Below are positions 26,635 through 36,647 of a stretch of DNA of 64,000 nt, piece by piece. The position numbers and the translations under genes were made by a program. Below the pieces are notes generated by a model. That model saw only the letters and a list, made by a program, of their open reading frames with translations. It ran no database searches and was not told the DNA's origin. The stretch comes from Prochlorococcus sp. AG-402-O21 (lineage in GTDB: Bacteria > Cyanobacteriota > Cyanobacteriia > PCC-6307 > Cyanobiaceae), in NCBI GenBank assembly GCA_003216375.1, contig QCIZ01000004.1:1-64000 (forward strand), read 5' to 3'. Each line of letters begins with the position of its first letter. The first letter of the stretch is position 1.

Positions 26635-27387
26635 TTAACTCATAACCATTCCACCATCAACTTGAATCGTCTGACCGGTTATGTAAGCAGCTGAAGGATC
26701 TGCTGCTAAAAATCTCACTGCTCCTGCAACATCCTCAGGGTTACCGAAGCGCCCAAGAGGAATCGCAGAAAGGATTGATTCACTGTTCAGATCTTTTGTC
26801 ATATCAGTTGATATAAAACCTGGAGCAACTGCATTTACAGTAATTCCTCTGCTTGCAAATTCTTTTGCAGCACTTTGTGTAAGACCAACTACTCCTGCCT
26901 TGGCTGCAGAATAATTTGCTTGCCCAGGGTTGCCCATCAATCCAACCACAGAAGTTATATTGATAATTCTTCCTTTTTTTTGCTTCAACATCTGCCTAGA
27001 GACCGCTCTCGTACAATAAAAAACACCACTCAAGTTAAGGTCTAAAACTTTCTGCCAATCGTTAGTTTTCATTCTCATTAAAAGTCCATCTTTTGTTATC
27101 CCTGCGTTATTTACCAGGACATCAATTTGATTGTTTTTATCCAATACTGTTTTTATTAATTCATTTACCGAGTTTTCATCAGAAATATCTGCTTGAAGAG
27201 GGTATGCTTTACCTCCAAAAGAGTTTATTTCTGATACAACTTTATTTGCATTCTCAAAAGATGAAGAATAATTGATGATTACTTCAGCTCCTTCCTTTGC
27301 TAAAAAAATTGCAATTGCCTTACCAATACCCCTGCTGGCTCCAGTTACAATTGCAGTCTGACCTTCAAGTAATTTTGATAATGTCAT
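26635..27387 (-). CDS. fabG: 3-oxoacyl-[acyl-carrier-protein] reductase FabG
   Basis: FabG reduces 3-ketoacyl-ACP with NADPH in each round of fatty acid elongation. The 250-residue short-chain dehydrogenase has the cofactor motif TGASRGIGKAIA, the NNAG motif (VLVNNAGITKDGLLMRM), catalytic Ser in NITSVVGLMG and the YSAAK pair in GQANYSAAKAGVVG. The C-terminus AAYITGQTIQVDGGMVMS is typical for FabG. It diverges from ispD; a 20-bp palindrome lies in the 160-bp spacer. Confidence 0.95.
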   Translation of the reverse strand: MTLSKLLEGQTAIVTGASRGIGKAIAIFLAKEGAEVIINYSSSFENANKVVSEINSFGGKAYPLQADISDENSVNELIKTVLDKNNQIDVLVNNAGITKDGLLMRMKTNDWQKVLDLNLSGVFYCTRAVSRQMLKQKKGRIINITSVVGLMGNPGQANYSAAKAGVVGLTQSAAKEFASRGITVNAVAPGFISTDMTKDLNSESILSAIPLGRFGNPEDVAGAVRFLAADPSAAYITGQTIQVDGGMVMS

Positions 27388-27483
27388 GATTTTATGGTTT
27401 TTAGAATCGTTAGAGTCGAATACTTATTTCATTTAACTTACTATTGAGCCACTTGCTTTTTGAAAAGACTTTAAGCTCAGAAG

Positions 27484-27503
27484 GTAAAAATAGTTATTTT
27501 TAC
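27484..27503. promoter_or_regulatory. 20-bp palindrome between fabG and ispD
   Basis: GTAAAAATA and TATTTTTAC are perfect inverted arms around a central GT, giving a 20-bp palindrome 45 bp before ispD and about 97 bp before fabG. The 2-bp centre is too small for an RNA loop without breaking pairs, so an operator-like dimer site is as plausible as a hairpin. AT-richness raises the chance expectation. Confidence 0.35.
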
Positions 27504-27547
27504 TGTTTGAATATGTTTAACGAATAATCCAAGGAGAGGGATCAATT

Positions 27548-28225
27548 GTGCATTTGTTAATCGCTGCCGCAGGAAGTGGAAGTCGAATGGGTGCTGATAA
27601 AAACAAACTCCTTTTGAAAGTTGCAGGTAAGACGGTTTTAGAGTGGACTTTGAAAGCAGCTTTCGACTCTAAGACAATTACTTGGATTGGAATTATTGGA
27701 CAACCGAAAGACAAAAACTCTATATGTTCAATTTTTGATGACACAGTAAATTCAGTTCAATGGATTAATGGGGGATCAACAAGACAACAGTCAGTTCAAC
27801 TTGGATTAGCCGCCCTCCCAATGGATGCTGAGTCTGTGCTGATTCATGATGGAGCAAGATGCTTGGTTAAATCATTCGTTTTTGATGAAATCTCAAAGAT
27901 TGTTTCCAAGGGGCAAGCTGTTATTGCGGCATCACAAGTAACAGACACCATTAAGAAGGTCGATAAAGATGGTGAGATTATTGAGAGTCCTCCTCGTTCA
28001 GATCTATGGTCTGCTCAGACACCTCAGGGTTTTCCCGTAAATAAACTTAAGCATGCTCATAGTGAAGCAATTGCTAAAGGATGGAATGTAACTGATGATG
28101 CATCCTTGTTTGAACGCTTGGGATTGCCAGTAAAGATTTATGATGCTGGGCCTTCAAATATTAAAGTGACAACCCCATTTGATCTAGTAATTGCAGAGTC
28201 TTTATTGTCTAATTTAAAAGGCTAA
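27548..28225 (+). CDS. ispD: 2-C-methyl-D-erythritol 4-phosphate cytidylyltransferase IspD
   Basis: IspD makes CDP-methylerythritol from MEP and CTP, the third step of the MEP isoprenoid pathway that feeds carotenoids, phytol and quinones. The 225-residue protein has the nucleotide-binding start [22 protein letters not shown], the [11 protein letters not shown] motif and APQTPQGF-type segment ([12 protein letters not shown]). The start is GTG at 27548. Its 3' end overlaps the convergent S66 peptidase gene by 17 bp. Confidence 0.95.
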   Translation: MHLLIAAAGSGSRMGADKNKLLLKVAGKTVLEWTLKAAFDSKTITWIGIIGQPKDKNSICSIFDDTVNSVQWINGGSTRQQSVQLGLAALPMDAESVLIHDGARCLVKSFVFDEISKIVSKGQAVIAASQVTDTIKKVDKDGEIIESPPRSDLWSAQTPQGFPVNKLKHAHSEAIAKGWNVTDDASLFERLGLPVKIYDAGPSNIKVTTPFDLVIAESLLSNLKG

Positions 28226-29084
28226 GACTGCCTATGTCGCCATTCAATATGGCTTGACTACCTAGTGGAAGTGATGCATTCCCACAACAGTGTCCAATGG
28301 GCAAATTTGAAACAATTGGAATTTTAAGGCCTTGTGTTCGATCTTTGAAAATATCTAGAAGCTTAAACGTCTTTGATGCATCGACGTCCTTTTCATTATC
28401 ACAGTGTATGAACGAGCCAAAGCCTAAGCCAGATAGCTGTTGTAGAACTCCCGCCAATCTTAAGTGAGTTAGCATTCTGTCAATTCTGTAGGGAGCTTCT
28501 CCAATATCTTCGATGATTAGAATTGATTCTTTAAAATTTGGTAGATGCTTAGTCCCAATCAAGTGGGTCAGGACGGTGAGGTTCCCAACTATTAAATTTC
28601 CTTTTGAGATCCCGCCTCCCCATGGGTCTCCATAAATGTCTGGTACACAATTACCAAACAAAATTGATTTGAGCCTATCTTTACTCCAATCTGGCTCGGC
28701 CCCCAACGTTGTAATTAGTGGGCCATGAACACCTCCTTGAAATCCACTTGCTAGCCGTGCAAGAAGTATTGAAGTTAAATCAGAAAAGCCAATCATCCAA
28801 CCTTCTTTCCAGGGTTGTTTTTTTTCTAGCAGTCTTGCCGATCCCCACCCACCTCTAGCAAAAGCGAGGAGAGGGTAATGAGTATTTGGGTGTAATTCAT
28901 TAAATCGAACTTCATCATTACCTGCTAAATAACCCCATGATCTATCTATTTCATCGATATGGTTGCATATTAATCCCCACTCCTGAAGGACTTTGATTCC
29001 AGAGTGAAGATCTTCTTTTTTGGTTATTGGAGAACTTGCTGCAACTATGTGGAAAAGATCGCCTCTTTTTAGCGGCTCAGTCAT
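28209..29084 (-). CDS. LD-carboxypeptidase / MccF-like peptidase, family S66
   Basis: S66 serine peptidases cut the L,D bond of murein tetrapeptides (LdcA) or inactivate microcin-type peptides (MccF). The 291-residue protein has the N-terminal [13 protein letters not shown] strand, the nucleophile region [15 protein letters not shown], the substrate segment [13 protein letters not shown], and [11 protein letters not shown] further on, matching the family. Its role is probably murein recycling in the cytosol. It overlaps the 3' end of ispD by 17 bp and lies 25 bp after ubiA on the same strand. Confidence 0.85.
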   Translation of the reverse strand: MTEPLKRGDLFHIVAASSPITKKEDLHSGIKVLQEWGLICNHIDEIDRSWGYLAGNDEVRFNELHPNTHYPLLAFARGGWGSARLLEKKQPWKEGWMIGFSDLTSILLARLASGFQGGVHGPLITTLGAEPDWSKDRLKSILFGNCVPDIYGDPWGGGISKGNLIVGNLTVLTHLIGTKHLPNFKESILIIEDIGEAPYRIDRMLTHLRLAGVLQQLSGLGFGSFIHCDNEKDVDASKTFKLLDIFKDRTQGLKIPIVSNLPIGHCCGNASLPLGSQAILNGDIGSLSLLN

Positions 29085-29109
29085 TTGCTAATTTTGCTAA
29101 AGACATTGA

Positions 29110-30000
29110 TTAGATCAGCTTGCTTAAAACCATGCCAAGAAGTAATAAACTTCCAATTCGTACTTGATTGCTGAAATGCAAGCCTGAAGTCTTAATACCT
29201 TGTGGTCTTGAATTTAATAAGAGAACCTCTCTTTGCATTCCCAGAGTAGATACCAACCAAAAAGGCCAATATATTAATCCTAAATTTGCTTTGAAAGCAG
29301 CAAGAGCTAGAAATAAACATGTTAAAAAGTAGCAAAAAGAAACTGTTTGTATTGACTTTTTCCCAAGACTGATTGCACTGCTATTTAGACCAATTACTTT
29401 GTCGTCAATCTCATCGGCCATTGCATAAACAGTATCAAAACCAAAAGTCCAAAATATTGTTGCAAGCCAACAAAATAGTAATGGTCCCCCTCCTGCGAAT
29501 GAAGATTCGCTCGCTGCCCAGGGAATTAGAACTGAAAATCCCCAGCAAATAGAAAGAATAAGTTGGGGAAATTTAAACCATCTTTTTGCTGAAGGATATA
29601 AAAGAATAAAAGGTAAGGATAACGTCGCAAGTAAAAGGCATAAATTTCTACTGTCTGTTGGGATTGCGAGAACTATAAAAAGACTAAAAAATAACATTAA
29701 AATTAGTAGTATCCATGCATTCTTAAGAGATACGTTGCCATTGGCCAATGGCCTTTCTTTTGTTCTTACTACTTTCTTGTCAAACTTTCTATCCCAAATA
29801 TCATTAGCTATACATCCAGCACCGCTTACAAATAATCCACCTAAAATTATTATTCCACAAATGAATAGAGAGGGAGGGGCTGCAGGATTTAACCAAAGAG
29901 ACCAGCCAGCGGGAATGAGAAGTATCAATCTTCCACTTGGTTTGTTCCATCTAAGAAGTTGAAAATAATATCCCATTTTTTTTGTAAGAAGATTATTCAC
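29110..30000 (-). CDS. ubiA: 4-hydroxybenzoate polyprenyltransferase (UbiA family)
   Basis: This membrane prenyltransferase attaches a polyprenyl (probably solanesyl) chain to 4-hydroxybenzoate, the entry to cyanobacterial plastoquinone. The 296-residue protein has about eight spans with the first Asp-rich loop GCIANDIWDRKFDKKVVRTK followed by RPLANG, and the second loop VYAMADEIDDKVIGLNSSAI. The prenyl length is inferred from the organism. The ATG at 30000 diverges from ppx over about 60 to 85 bp. Confidence 0.9.
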   Translation of the reverse strand: MNNLLTKKMGYYFQLLRWNKPSGRLILLIPAGWSLWLNPAAPPSLFICGIIILGGLFVSGAGCIANDIWDRKFDKKVVRTKERPLANGNVSLKNAWILLILMLFFSLFIVLAIPTDSRNLCLLLATLSLPFILLYPSAKRWFKFPQLILSICWGFSVLIPWAASESSFAGGGPLLFCWLATIFWTFGFDTVYAMADEIDDKVIGLNSSAISLGKKSIQTVSFCYFLTCLFLALAAFKANLGLIYWPFWLVSTLGMQREVLLLNSRPQGIKTSGLHFSNQVRIGSLLLLGMVLSKLI

Positions 30001-30084
30001 GAAAATTCAAATTGATAATGATTTATAAGGTCTTCTCAATGTGGTGCTGAGGATGTCAGAGTATTGAGGCTAAACCTACTAAAT

Positions 30085-31719
30085 ATGTTAGGTGACTCAA
30101 TAAATAATTTCCCTGAAAGGAATTCTATTGAATTGGATCTTGGAGAAAAGCAAGATGCTGAATTATGTCGTGTAGCAACAATTGATATTGGCACCAACTC
30201 AACTCATCTGTTGATTGCAAGGATTGAGCGAAAATTAAATACTTTTAGTATTGAACTTGCAGAGAAATCTACAACACGACTAGGAGAAAGAGATCCTCAG
30301 ACTGGTGAACTTACTTCCCTTGCAATGAATAGGGCTTTTTCAACATTAAAGAGGTTTAAGGATTTATCTGAAAGTTATAAAGTTGAGAGTCTTATTATTG
30401 CCGCTACTAGTGCGGTTAGAGAGGCACCAAATGGAAAAACCTTTATTGCTGAAATAAAAAAGGAAATAGGCTTAGATGTTGAATTGATAAGCGGTGCAGA
30501 GGAAGCGAGATTGATTTATCTTGGTGTGCTTTCAGGGATGCAATTTGGGAATAAACCTCATCTAGTTCTTGATATTGGAGGAGGGTCGACAGAATTAATT
30601 CTTGCTGATAGCTCTGAAGCACGAGCATTAACAAGTACAAAGATTGGAGCAGTAAGATTACAAAGAGAATTTATAAACAAAGAACCAATATCATCTCAAA
30701 ATGAATTGTTTTTAAGGTCATTTATCAGAGGCTCTATGGAGTCTGCAATTGATAAAGTATCTAAGAGGATTGTAGTAGGAGAAATACCAGTTTTAGTAGC
30801 AACAAGTGGAACTGCTATGGCTATTGGGTCGTTAATATCTAATAAAGAAAATCATATGCAAACAAAATTACAAGGATATAAAATTTCAAAAAATAATTTA
30901 GATCTAATTGTTAGTCATTTAATTAAAATGACACCTTCTGAACGGAGTCAATTATCCTCATTAAGTGAAAGAAGATCTGAGATTATTGTTCCAGGTGCTT
31001 TGATTTTACAAACTATTATGTCTATGGTTGATGTTAATGAAATCGTTTTAAGTGAAAGAGCTCTTCGGGAAGGATTAGTTGTTGATTGGATGTGTAGGAA
31101 TAATTATTTAAAAGATCAGTTAAGTTTTCAAGGCTCAATTAGAGAAAGAACAGTTATTCATCAAGCGAAAAGATTTGGTGTTAATTCAAAACGATCAAAA
31201 AGTGTATCAGAATTTGCCCTTACTTTTTATGATTATACCAAGGGGATTTTGCATAATGATAATGGTGAAGGTAGAGATCTTTTGTGGGCAGCAGCTAAGC
31301 TTCATGCATGTGGTAAACATATTAATATAAGTGCCTATCACAAACATTCGTGGTATTTAATCAAAAATGGAGAGCTCTTAGGTTACTCCCAAAGTGAGCA
31401 TTTAATGGTTGCTGCTATCGCAAGGTACCACAGGAAAAGTTTTCCCAAAAAAAGACATGAGTCTTGGCAATTATTGGTTGATGAAAGTCAAAGAAGTTTG
31501 GTAGGTGATATGTCTTTACTTCTTCGACTTTCATGCGCTTTGGATAGAAGACCAGAACCTTTGGTATCCAAAATAGTTATTGAAACTAATAATAATAAGG
31601 TTAATATAGAGCTAATTCCTAATAACTTAGGTCAAAATTTAGATCTTGAGAAATGGAGCTTAACTAAGGCAATTTTACTAATTAAGAAAATTAAGGATGT
31701 TGACATAAATATACTTTAA
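30085..31719 (+). CDS. ppx: Exopolyphosphatase / guanosine pentaphosphatase (Ppx/GppA)
   Basis: Ppx/GppA enzymes hydrolyse terminal phosphate of polyphosphate or pppGpp. The product (544 residues from the ATG at 30085; an upstream TTG at 30064 would add seven) has the ASKHA fold: phosphate 1 motif TIDIGTNSTHLLIA, the linker ATSAVREAPN, phosphate 2 motif LVLDIGGGSTELIL and the adenosine-type motif VATSGTAMAIGS. A C-terminal HD-like domain (WAAAKLHACGKHINIS) is present, so it is the long, Ppx-type form. Both starts have a weak GAGG upstream. Its stop overlaps the convergent RodZ-like gene by 4 bp. Confidence 0.92.
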   Translation: MLGDSINNFPERNSIELDLGEKQDAELCRVATIDIGTNSTHLLIARIERKLNTFSIELAEKSTTRLGERDPQTGELTSLAMNRAFSTLKRFKDLSESYKVESLIIAATSAVREAPNGKTFIAEIKKEIGLDVELISGAEEARLIYLGVLSGMQFGNKPHLVLDIGGGSTELILADSSEARALTSTKIGAVRLQREFINKEPISSQNELFLRSFIRGSMESAIDKVSKRIVVGEIPVLVATSGTAMAIGSLISNKENHMQTKLQGYKISKNNLDLIVSHLIKMTPSERSQLSSLSERRSEIIVPGALILQTIMSMVDVNEIVLSERALREGLVVDWMCRNNYLKDQLSFQGSIRERTVIHQAKRFGVNSKRSKSVSEFALTFYDYTKGILHNDNGEGRDLLWAAAKLHACGKHINISAYHKHSWYLIKNGELLGYSQSEHLMVAAIARYHRKSFPKKRHESWQLLVDESQRSLVGDMSLLLRLSCALDRRPEPLVSKIVIETNNNKVNIELIPNNLGQNLDLEKWSLTKAILLIKKIKDVDINIL

Positions 31720-32213
31720 GAAGATATCTTTTTATCTAATAAAAAGATATCACTTCGCTGTGGATTAATCGAATCATTTTCTCCTTTTTGAATATATTTT
31801 ACTAGCATAATTGAGGTAAGTAATCCTAAAGCACCTGATAAAATTATAAAAATAAATGGATTGAAATTTTTGTTTTTTCTAGTATTTTTCTTCTTAATCA
31901 CAGGGGAAGGCTTAGGCTCATTGTCTTTGTTCTCATTAAGTTCTTCAAGAATAAAACTTGTATCTAAGTTCAATTTTTCGGCTATTCTTCGAACCATTGC
32001 TCTAATAAAAACTTTTTCAGGAAGTGCGCTTTCATCCCCTGATTCAAGTGCGATCAATTGTTCTTTCCCAATTCTGAGTGAGGAAGATAGATCTTCTACT
32101 GAAAGATTCCTACCTTGACGGGCTTCCCTGAGAAACTCACCAACATTTCGTAATGCGGATTTTTTATTTGCGACATAAGAACTACCGCTTTTTCTTTCTT
32201 CCCTTTTTTCCAA
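31716..32213 (-). CDS. Short RodZ-like protein: HTH_25 domain plus one membrane span
   Basis: The 165-residue protein has an N-terminal helix-turn-helix of the RodZ type (VGEFLREARQGRNLSVEDLSSSLRIGKEQLIALESGD), an acidic/basic linker, a single span near residues 118-140 (FIFIILSGALGLLTSIMLV) and only about 25 residues beyond. Full RodZ of rod-shaped bacteria has a large periplasmic domain, missing here, so this is a reduced form. RodZ couples MreB to the wall machinery; in a coccoid cell the role is unclear. Confidence 0.65.
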   Translation of the reverse strand: MEKREERKSGSSYVANKKSALRNVGEFLREARQGRNLSVEDLSSSLRIGKEQLIALESGDESALPEKVFIRAMVRRIAEKLNLDTSFILEELNENKDNEPKPSPVIKKKNTRKNKNFNPFIFIILSGALGLLTSIMLVKYIQKGENDSINPQRSDIFLLDKKISS

Positions 32214-32330
32214 TTACAAACCTTTTGGATATTAATTTTATTCTAAAGGCTCTGTAAAGTCGTTTGTCCCTAAAAGATAATTTATCTCTGGATCTTATGA
32301 TTGTTAAAATATATTCCTTAGCTTTTCTCT

Positions 32331-33083
32331 TTAACTCGACCTGAATAAATGTGAATGAGTTGGATTATAAAGCTTTGATCTATTATTCCCGATCTTTAAA
32401 GTTGGACTGATTATATATAAAGTTGTTCTGATTAAACTTTGTTCTTGAGATGTTTTTGCCATCTCACTCAAAGGTATGACTTTTATCCATTCGTCTGGCC
32501 AAGTTACTCTATAGGCAATTGCTACAGGGGTATTTTCAGGATAATAGTTTATAAGTATGGATTGCACTTCTTCCACATGTCTTGCACTTAGGTAGAGACA
32601 TAAAGAAGATTGAATTGATGCTAGCTTTTGAAGACTTTCCTTTTCTGGTTTTCCTGTCCTACCATCAGCTCTGCTAAGAATTATTGTTTGGGTTAAATCT
32701 GGAATGGTTAGTTCGAACCCTAAAGTTGCTGCTGTTGCTTGATAGGCACTTACTCCAGGAACTACTTCTACCTCAATTCCTTCATCATTTAATCTACATA
32801 TTTGTTCTGAGATTGCTCCATATAAGCAAGGGTCACCATCATGGAGACGAACAATTTTTTTTCCTTCCTTGTGCTTTTTAATTAATATTAAAAGGATTTC
32901 TTCTAGAGTTAATGAACTTGTCTTTATCTTTTCACAATCATCTTTAACAAGTTTTGTTATTTGTATAGGGATGAGAGAGTCTGTCCAAACAAGAACATCA
33001 GCTGTTTTTAGTCTTTGTTGAGCTCTTATTGTAATTAAATCTAAAGCGCCGGGACCTGCTCCGACAATTGAAATCGGATTCAT
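32331..33083 (-). CDS. cobM: Precorrin-4 C11-methyltransferase CobM/CbiF
   Basis: This tetrapyrrole methylase adds the C-11 methyl in corrin ring synthesis of cobalamin-type cofactors. From the ATG at 33083 it is 250 residues, starting [20 protein letters not shown], the SAM-dependent tetrapyrrole methylase start; a TTG at 33095 is rejected. Other family segments are [29 protein letters not shown] and [20 protein letters not shown]. The ATG overlaps the lgt stop (ATGA), so translation is coupled to lgt. Confidence 0.92.
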   Translation of the reverse strand: MNPISIVGAGPGALDLITIRAQQRLKTADVLVWTDSLIPIQITKLVKDDCEKIKTSSLTLEEILLILIKKHKEGKKIVRLHDGDPCLYGAISEQICRLNDEGIEVEVVPGVSAYQATAATLGFELTIPDLTQTIILSRADGRTGKPEKESLQKLASIQSSLCLYLSARHVEEVQSILINYYPENTPVAIAYRVTWPDEWIKVIPLSEMAKTSQEQSLIRTTLYIISPTLKIGNNRSKLYNPTHSHLFRSS

Positions 33084-33991
33084 TTTTTTCTCCAATTAGT
33101 TAAGGAAGGATCGGGGAGTGCTTTTTTAGAAATATAAATTCTCCATAGTCCTACTAAACCTGCACTAATTAGTATTAAGCTAATCAATTGTGCTATTCGT
33201 AGTCCTCCCTCACAAAATGGTGGAACCCCACCCAAGCAGAGAGGATCGGTTCTTAAGGCTTCTATCCACAACCTGCCTAAGCTATATGTGATTAAATATA
33301 AGCAACTTAGGCTACCTGACGGCAGTGTGATTTCTCTTTTATTTGCCTTTCTAAAAAGAAAAATAAGTATGCCAAAAACAAAAATATTCCATACTGATTC
33401 ATAAAGAAAGGTAGGGTGAAAATAATCTTGCGTTGAGAAAATTCCTGGCCTAAATCCATAAGGGATAAATAGTTTCCAGGGTAAATTTGTAGGTATCCCA
33501 AAAGCTTCATTATTAAAAAAATTTCCCCATCTACCTATTGCCTGGCCTAATGCAACTGAAGGGACCAAAACATCGATAACACCCCAAAAAGGCTCTTTCC
33601 TCCAGCGGCAAAAAAATATAATAGATAATGTACCCATTAGAAGTGCTCCATGAATTGCAATTCCTCCTCCCCAAATTTCTATCGCACTAGGAATAGGAAT
33701 ATTTAAGTTCAGGAAATTAATCGAACTCCAGAAGTTCTTGCCAGTGTAATTTCTCCATTCAAATGCAACATAATAAATTCTTGCACCAATCACAGATGCC
33801 AAAACTAAAATAGGAAGTAGATCGTTAATAAGGTTTTTTTTTAATCCTTTTTTTCTTGCTAACTCACCTGATAAGTTTAGACCTATTAAAACTGAAATAG
33901 CTATTAATAATCCATACCATCTTAATGAAAAAGGCCCCAGTTGAAACAACTCAGGCCCAGGAGATCTAAGCGCTAAAAAAATATGTTCCAT
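33080..33991 (-). CDS. lgt: Prolipoprotein diacylglyceryl transferase Lgt
   Basis: Lgt transfers diacylglycerol from phosphatidylglycerol to the lipobox cysteine of prelipoproteins in the cytoplasmic membrane. The 303-residue protein has seven spans and the Lgt signature [19 protein letters not shown] near residue 150, plus the RWYGLLI segment and a loop with [12 protein letters not shown]. The ATG at 33991 is preferred over a TTG one codon upstream. Its substrates would include the lipoproteins at 12281 and 14643. It lies between petA (13 bp upstream) and cobM (coupled). Confidence 0.95.
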   Translation of the reverse strand: MEHIFLALRSPGPELFQLGPFSLRWYGLLIAISVLIGLNLSGELARKKGLKKNLINDLLPILVLASVIGARIYYVAFEWRNYTGKNFWSSINFLNLNIPIPSAIEIWGGGIAIHGALLMGTLSIIFFCRWRKEPFWGVIDVLVPSVALGQAIGRWGNFFNNEAFGIPTNLPWKLFIPYGFRPGIFSTQDYFHPTFLYESVWNIFVFGILIFLFRKANKREITLPSGSLSCLYLITYSLGRLWIEALRTDPLCLGGVPPFCEGGLRIAQLISLILISAGLVGLWRIYISKKALPDPSLTNWRKK

Positions 33992-34004
33992 CAACTATTG
34001 CAAT

Positions 34005-34973
34005 TTATATTCCTTCAGCAGCTTGAACCTTTTCAACTTGTTTCTTTTTAAGAACAAGCATTATTTGTGATAGCCCAACTCCAATAAAGAAAATTATCAT
34101 GCCAATAACTCTTGCTTTACTTTGTAAAACTATTTCTTTATCAAGCTGGCCAAAACCTCCAACATTAGGGTCTTCAGTTAATTTTGCACCTTTCTCAATT
34201 GTGTCACCTTCTTTGATTAATAGGGTGGTCCCAGCAGGAAGATTTTCAGTAAAACTTTCTCCTTCTTCATTATTTAAATTAATAATTTGTGTACCATCTT
34301 CATTGGTTTTTATTGAGGTTATTGTTCCAGAATCTGTTGCAGTAAACAAATTATTGTTGCTCTTTTCACCAGTTGGGTAAACTTGACCTCTTCCTCTATT
34401 CCCTCCTATGTGAATTGAATACTTTCCAAAGTTAATATTTTTGTCTTTTGTTGGATCAGGGGAGAGTACAGGGAAAACAATCTCTCTATTTTGATCTCCT
34501 GGTAAAGGGCCAACCAAAATAATATTTTCTTGTTCCTCACTGTATTGAGTGAAGTAAACACCTTGTGTCTCTTCTTTTATTTCATCAGTCCATCTTTCTT
34601 GAGGAGCCAACTTAAAACCATCTGGAAGCATTACAACCGCTCCTACTTGGAGAGGAACTTTGCTTCCATCAGCGCCAATTTCTTGAAGATCCTTTTTATA
34701 AGGAATCTCTACGACTGTTTTGAAAACACTATCAGCTGCAACTGACTGAGGAACTTCAGCTCTTGTTGGCATACTTGCTACGTGGCAATTAGCACAAACA
34801 ATTTTTCCAGTTGCCTCTCTCGGATTTTCGAATTTTTGTTGGGCCCAAAATGGGTATGCCCAACTAGGTTGAGGGACTAGGAAAATTGAAAATCCAAGAA
34901 TAAATGAACAAAGGAAAAGTTTAAATGATCGACTCATGATTTTTTTTTGGGCGTGGAAATTTTTTTTGTTCAT
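34005..34973 (-). CDS. petA: Cytochrome f
   Basis: PetA is the c-type heme subunit of cytochrome b6f that passes electrons to plastocyanin or cytochrome c6 in the thylakoid lumen. The 322-residue precursor has a signal peptide ending ...PQPSWA, mature start YPFWAQQ with the axial Tyr, heme motif CANCH (Cys60-Cys63-His64), and a C-terminal anchor near residues 290-310. Two starts are possible: ATG 34973 (GGGG 10 bp upstream, 7 bp after petC) or ATG 34937 (shorter, well-formed signal peptide). It forms a petCA operon with lgt and cobM behind it. Confidence 0.95.
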   Translation of the reverse strand: MNKKNFHAQKKIMSRSFKLFLCSFILGFSIFLVPQPSWAYPFWAQQKFENPREATGKIVCANCHVASMPTRAEVPQSVAADSVFKTVVEIPYKKDLQEIGADGSKVPLQVGAVVMLPDGFKLAPQERWTDEIKEETQGVYFTQYSEEQENIILVGPLPGDQNREIVFPVLSPDPTKDKNINFGKYSIHIGGNRGRGQVYPTGEKSNNNLFTATDSGTITSIKTNEDGTQIINLNNEEGESFTENLPAGTTLLIKEGDTIEKGAKLTEDPNVGGFGQLDKEIVLQSKARVIGMIIFFIGVGLSQIMLVLKKKQVEKVQAAEGI

Positions 34974-34980
34974 TTATTAA

Positions 34981-35517
34981 TCATCCCCACCAAGGGGCGT
35001 TGCCAGTTCTGAAGTCAGTTTCTGTCCACTGACTTACTAGTACCTGATCATCTTCTACTGATACATGAGCTATGGCTAGTGATAGAGGTGCTGGACCTCT
35101 TACAACTTTCCCTGTCGAATCGTATTGACTTCCATGACATGGACACATGTATTTATTTGCTCCGCTATTCCAAGGAACTACGCAGCCAAGGTGAGTACAA
35201 ATAGCGTTAATTCCATAACTCGTTATTGCGTCTTCGCCTTCAACTATTAGGTAGGTAGGGTCACCTTTAAGCCCTTGTACTAAACTTCTGTCACCAACTG
35301 GATGAGTAGAAAGCCAGGCACTAGCTTTTACTGGATTGCCTAACTCATCTTTGGCATTTGTTCCACCGCCACCTCCTCCAGCTCTATAGGGAGTGAAGTA
35401 TTGAGCTACTGGATATAGCGCACCTAAGGCAACTCCTGTAACGGTTCCAAAGGTTAGCAAGTTCATGAACTGCCTTCTGCCCATTGAGGGCACATCTGCA
35501 GCATTCATTTGTGTCAT
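34981..35517 (-). CDS. petC: Rieske iron-sulfur protein of cytochrome b6f
   Basis: PetC oxidises plastoquinol through its 2Fe-2S cluster. The 178-residue protein has a twin-arginine-like N-terminus ([17 protein letters not shown]), a single anchoring span, a Gly-rich hinge (GGGGGG), and cluster motifs CTHLGC (Cys107, His109) and CPCHGS (Cys125, His128). Export and insertion of Rieske proteins uses the Tat pathway, and tatC lies 410 bp away. petC is first in the petC-petA unit and diverges from the DUF3067 gene. Confidence 0.97.
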   Translation of the reverse strand: MTQMNAADVPSMGRRQFMNLLTFGTVTGVALGALYPVAQYFTPYRAGGGGGGTNAKDELGNPVKASAWLSTHPVGDRSLVQGLKGDPTYLIVEGEDAITSYGINAICTHLGCVVPWNSGANKYMCPCHGSQYDSTGKVVRGPAPLSLAIAHVSVEDDQVLVSQWTETDFRTGNAPWWG

Positions 35518-35599
35518 TACAGATGTTCACCTGAACTTAGATACTAGACCAGAATGGACACGAAAAGATTATTAATCTCTGCCAAGACTGGCTTTTGAT

Positions 35600-35962
35600 A
35601 TGAGTTTTAAATCTAATGAGTTAAATCCTGGGGGCTTTTCTTCTTCAATTCCATTGGAAGTAGATGAGGTGGTGGGATGCTTAAGAAGGCGATGGGGCGT
35701 AACATATGATTTAAAATTGTTAATCAAAAGAGACCGATTATATTTACAAATGATGTGGGGTTTTTTAGAACAACAATCTTTCCCATTGGATGAGAAGACC
35801 TACAGAGAAAATTTGAATAGAACCTTAGAAATTATTAATCGGGCTGGCCAATCTGATTTTGTAAGAAGCTGGCTGAAAAATGTACAGGCAAAGCCAAGAC
35901 TTGGGAGAGCAATAACTTTACCTTTACCTATAGATCAAAGGATGTCAGAATTTGTTCTTTAA
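35600..35962 (+). CDS. DUF3067 family protein
   Basis: The 120-residue soluble protein has the DUF3067 pattern: LRRRWGVTYDLKLLIKRDRLYLQMMWGFLEQQSFPL followed by YRENLNRTLEIINRAGQ and a C-terminal RPRLGRAI-like segment (KPRLGRAITLPLPID). It is a cyanobacterial and plastid-lineage family with no role I know for certain. It lies between petC (divergent) and tatC (convergent), and its 3' end overlaps tatC by 35 bp. Conserved position beside petC and tatC suggests a link to Rieske or b6f biogenesis; this is inference. Confidence 0.7.
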   Translation: MSFKSNELNPGGFSSSIPLEVDEVVGCLRRRWGVTYDLKLLIKRDRLYLQMMWGFLEQQSFPLDEKTYRENLNRTLEIINRAGQSDFVRSWLKNVQAKPRLGRAITLPLPIDQRMSEFVL

Positions 35963-36647
35963 AATTTGTTGTTAGGGCAACTAATCCAACACCAACAAGA
36001 AATAAAAAAGTAATTGATGTTGAGAGGAGAATCATCGTTATGGGGTCTGTAGAAGGAGTTAAGACAGCTCCCGCAATTGCTGAAGCCATTACTACAACTC
36101 TCCATGCAGATAGCATCTTTTGCCATGTAATAAGTTCAAAAAAACCTAGAATTAATTGTAGGATTGGCAATTGAAAGGCTAAGCCAGTAGAAAGCATAAG
36201 CAGAAGGACGAAATCTAAATACTTTTCAATAGACCAAAGTGGTTCAACCACATCTGCTCCGTAACTTATTAGAAAACCCAAGGCGGCTGGTATCAAAGCC
36301 TTCCATGCAAAGAAAATTCCTAAGAAAAATAATATTGCTGAACCTGCAACTGATGGAGCTATCAATAGCTTTTCTTTTTTAGTTAGACCGGGAAGAATGA
36401 ATTTTAAAAATTGGTAAAGTATGAACGGGAGTGAAATGGTAAGCCCCCCGTAACCTGCAACTTTTATTGAAGTAAATAAAAACTCACCAGGAGCTACTTG
36501 TAAAAATTGTATTTTTCCTGCTGGTATCTCTAATGCTTGTACAAGCTTCCTAGCAAATATTAAGCAGAAACCAGATGAGATAAGAATTGCGATAAGACTC
36601 TTAAGTACTCTTTGACGAAGCTCCTCAAGATGATCGACTAAAGGCAT
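35928..36647 (-). CDS. tatC: Sec-independent protein translocase subunit TatC
   Basis: TatC is the receptor for twin-arginine signal peptides in the membrane. The product has six spans and the signature start MPLVDHLEELRQRVLKSL, with a conserved Glu in the first loop, SLPFILYQFLKFILPGLT and the fourth-loop segment GLAFQLPILQLIL. The first canonical starts are ATG 36647 and TTG 36653, but the frame stays open upstream to a stop at 36753-36755 without any ATG, GTG or TTG. Its 3' end overlaps the DUF3067 gene by 35 bp. Substrates in this window may include PetC and the lipoprotein at 14643. Confidence 0.92.
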   Translation of the reverse strand: MPLVDHLEELRQRVLKSLIAILISSGFCLIFARKLVQALEIPAGKIQFLQVAPGEFLFTSIKVAGYGGLTISLPFILYQFLKFILPGLTKKEKLLIAPSVAGSAILFFLGIFFAWKALIPAALGFLISYGADVVEPLWSIEKYLDFVLLLMLSTGLAFQLPILQLILGFFELITWQKMLSAWRVVVMASAIAGAVLTPSTDPITMILLSTSITFLFLVGVGLVALTTNFKEQILTSFDL

